The position numbers and the translations under genes are program-made. This document shows positions 5,485-6,165 of a stretch of 6,165 nt of DNA, one piece after another. The notes beneath the pieces are model-generated. The model saw nothing but the letters and a program-made list of their open reading frames with translations, searched no databases and had not been told where the DNA came from. This stretch comes from Paludibacter sp. (GTDB taxonomy: Bacteria > Bacteroidota > Bacteroidia > Bacteroidales > Paludibacteraceae): NCBI GenBank assembly GCA_018054805.1, contig JAGPIU010000068.1, forward strand, positions 1 to 6,165, in the 5' to 3' direction. The first letter of the stretch is position 1; each line of letters starts with the position of its first letter.

Positions 5485-5518
5485 TTTTGAAAATTTGAAG
5501 ATTTGAAATTTGAAGATT
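5485..5518. repeat. Short AT-rich tandem repeat with unit ATTTGAA
   Basis: Starting just after the rpiB stop, the unit (A/T)TTTGAA begins near 5485, 5493, 5501 and 5508, at steps of 8, 8 and 7 bp. The 11-mer ATTTGAAGATT occurs twice exactly (5493-5503 and 5508-5518). Similar TTTGAA-rich strings are familiar from Bacteroidota intergenic regions. The run includes a TTTG at 5509-5512 that could act as the -33 element for thiL. Confidence 0.6.
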
Positions 5519-5541
5519 ATTTTCAGCCTAACATATAATTG
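5509..5541 (+). promoter_or_regulatory. Weak candidate promoter for thiL
   Basis: TTTG at 5509-5512, a 21-bp spacer and TATAATTG at 5534-5541 resemble the -33/-7 pair seen upstream of purD, with one mismatch in the -7 octamer (TAnnTTTG expected). The start would be near 5547, about 30 nt before the thiL ATG. AT-rich sequence makes chance matches likely. Confidence 0.3.
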
Positions 5542-5576
5542 ATTTATATAGAAATACACAAATACTTATACAAATA

Positions 5577-6165
5577 ATGTCGAGAACAGAAATTTCGAAA
5601 TATGGCGAGTTTGGCCTGATAAAACATCTTACCGAAAATTTTCCTATAAAAAATGAATCAACTCTGAAAGGAGTCGGTGACGATGCGGCTGTGCTCGATT
5701 ACTCAAAAGCAAAAGCGCTTGTAACTACCGATTTGCTGCTTGAAGGAGTACATTTCGACCTGATTTATGTACCCATCCGACATTTGGGCTATAAAGCTGC
5801 TGTAGTGAATTTCTCGGATATTTATGCCATGAATGGGCAGCCCAAACAAATGACTGTGTCGCTTGGCGTTTCAAAACGTTTTTCGGTAGAAGATCTAGAG
5901 GAATTGTACGCCGGCTTTAAACTCGCCTGCGACAATTACGGTGTGGATTTGATTGGCGGTGACACTTCGGCTTCACTTACCGGCCTGACCATTAGCATAA
6001 CTTGTATTGGCGAAGGTGAAGAAGGTAAAATTGTATATCGCAACGGAGCAAAACCCAACGATCTTATTTGTGTGTCGGGCGATTTGGGTTCGGCTTACAT
6101 GGGCTTACAATTGCTCGAAAGAGAAAAAATTGTATTTACAGCCAACAGCGAAGCACAGCCTGACT
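5577..6165 (+). CDS. thiL: Thiamine-monophosphate kinase, 3' part outside the window
   Basis: The frame from the ATG at 5577 stays open to the right edge: 196 codons of a protein normally about 320-350 aa. ThiL phosphorylates thiamine monophosphate with ATP to the active cofactor thiamine diphosphate in the cytoplasm. Family motifs are intact: GVGDDAAV (32-39) with metal-binding Asp35 and Asp36, TTDLLLEGVHF (50-60) with Asp52, NFSDIYAMNGQPK (78-90) with Asp81, IGGDTS (126-131) with Asp129, and VSGDLGSAYMGL (166-177). This matches the N-terminal AIRS-like domain of the PurM/ThiL superfamily and the start of the C-terminal domain. PurM is the related alternative, but the DLLLEGVHF and SGDLGSAYMGLQ patterns are those of ThiL. 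The start follows A-rich sequence without a Shine-Dalgarno motif. It is 93 bp after rpiB, so operon membership is uncertain. Confidence 0.93.
   Translation, partial: MSRTEISKYGEFGLIKHLTENFPIKNESTLKGVGDDAAVLDYSKAKALVTTDLLLEGVHFDLIYVPIRHLGYKAAVVNFSDIYAMNGQPKQMTVSLGVSKRFSVEDLEELYAGFKLACDNYGVDLIGGDTSASLTGLTISITCIGEGEEGKIVYRNGAKPNDLICVSGDLGSAYMGLQLLEREKIVFTANSEAQPD

Overview
The window looks like chromosomal DNA from a member of the Bacteroidota, probably Bacteroidales or a close relative. Upstream regions carry the promoter form of that phylum (a -7 element TAnnTTTG, twice with TTG exactly 20 bp upstream). Starts are preceded by A-rich sequence without a Shine-Dalgarno motif, and the proteins (seven-helix membrane AraC regulator, short NtrC-like regulator, RpiB, ThiL) have the style of that phylum. 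I see no insertion sequence, CRISPR array, tRNA, rRNA or prophage gene.

Layout. (a) 1-828, minus strand: a secreted lipoprotein running off the left edge; having no stop codon in the window, it is easy to miss. (b) 829-1024: divergent regulatory region with a -7 element facing each way and, between them, a 10-bp direct repeat at 21-bp spacing, the geometry of an AraC-family operator. (c) 1025-2200, plus: membrane-anchored AraC-family regulator; an in-frame start at 848 would lie upstream of the promoter and is rejected. (d) 2201-2497: no protein gene, but a palindrome after the regulator gene, a promoter, about 148 nt of structured non-coding sequence ending in an intrinsic terminator, then a second near-identical promoter for purD. 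(e) 2498-4925: purD and, 7 bp later, a sigma-54 response regulator lacking a DNA-binding domain. (f) 4926-5030: a long stem-loop. (g) 5031-5483: rpiB. (h) 5484-5576: short AT-rich tandem repeats and a weak promoter. (i) 5577-6165: 5' part of thiL, cut by the right edge.

How the parts relate. The lipoprotein and the membrane AraC protein look like an envelope-sensing pair under shared control (inference). PurD (purine synthesis), RpiB (pentose-phosphate interconversion toward PRPP) and ThiL (thiamine diphosphate synthesis, whose pyrimidine moiety branches from the purine pathway at AIR) are metabolic housekeeping genes. The sigma-54 regulator has no kinase in view; its tight coupling to purD is the odd element. 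The most interesting candidate is the small RNA or leader between the regulator gene and purD.
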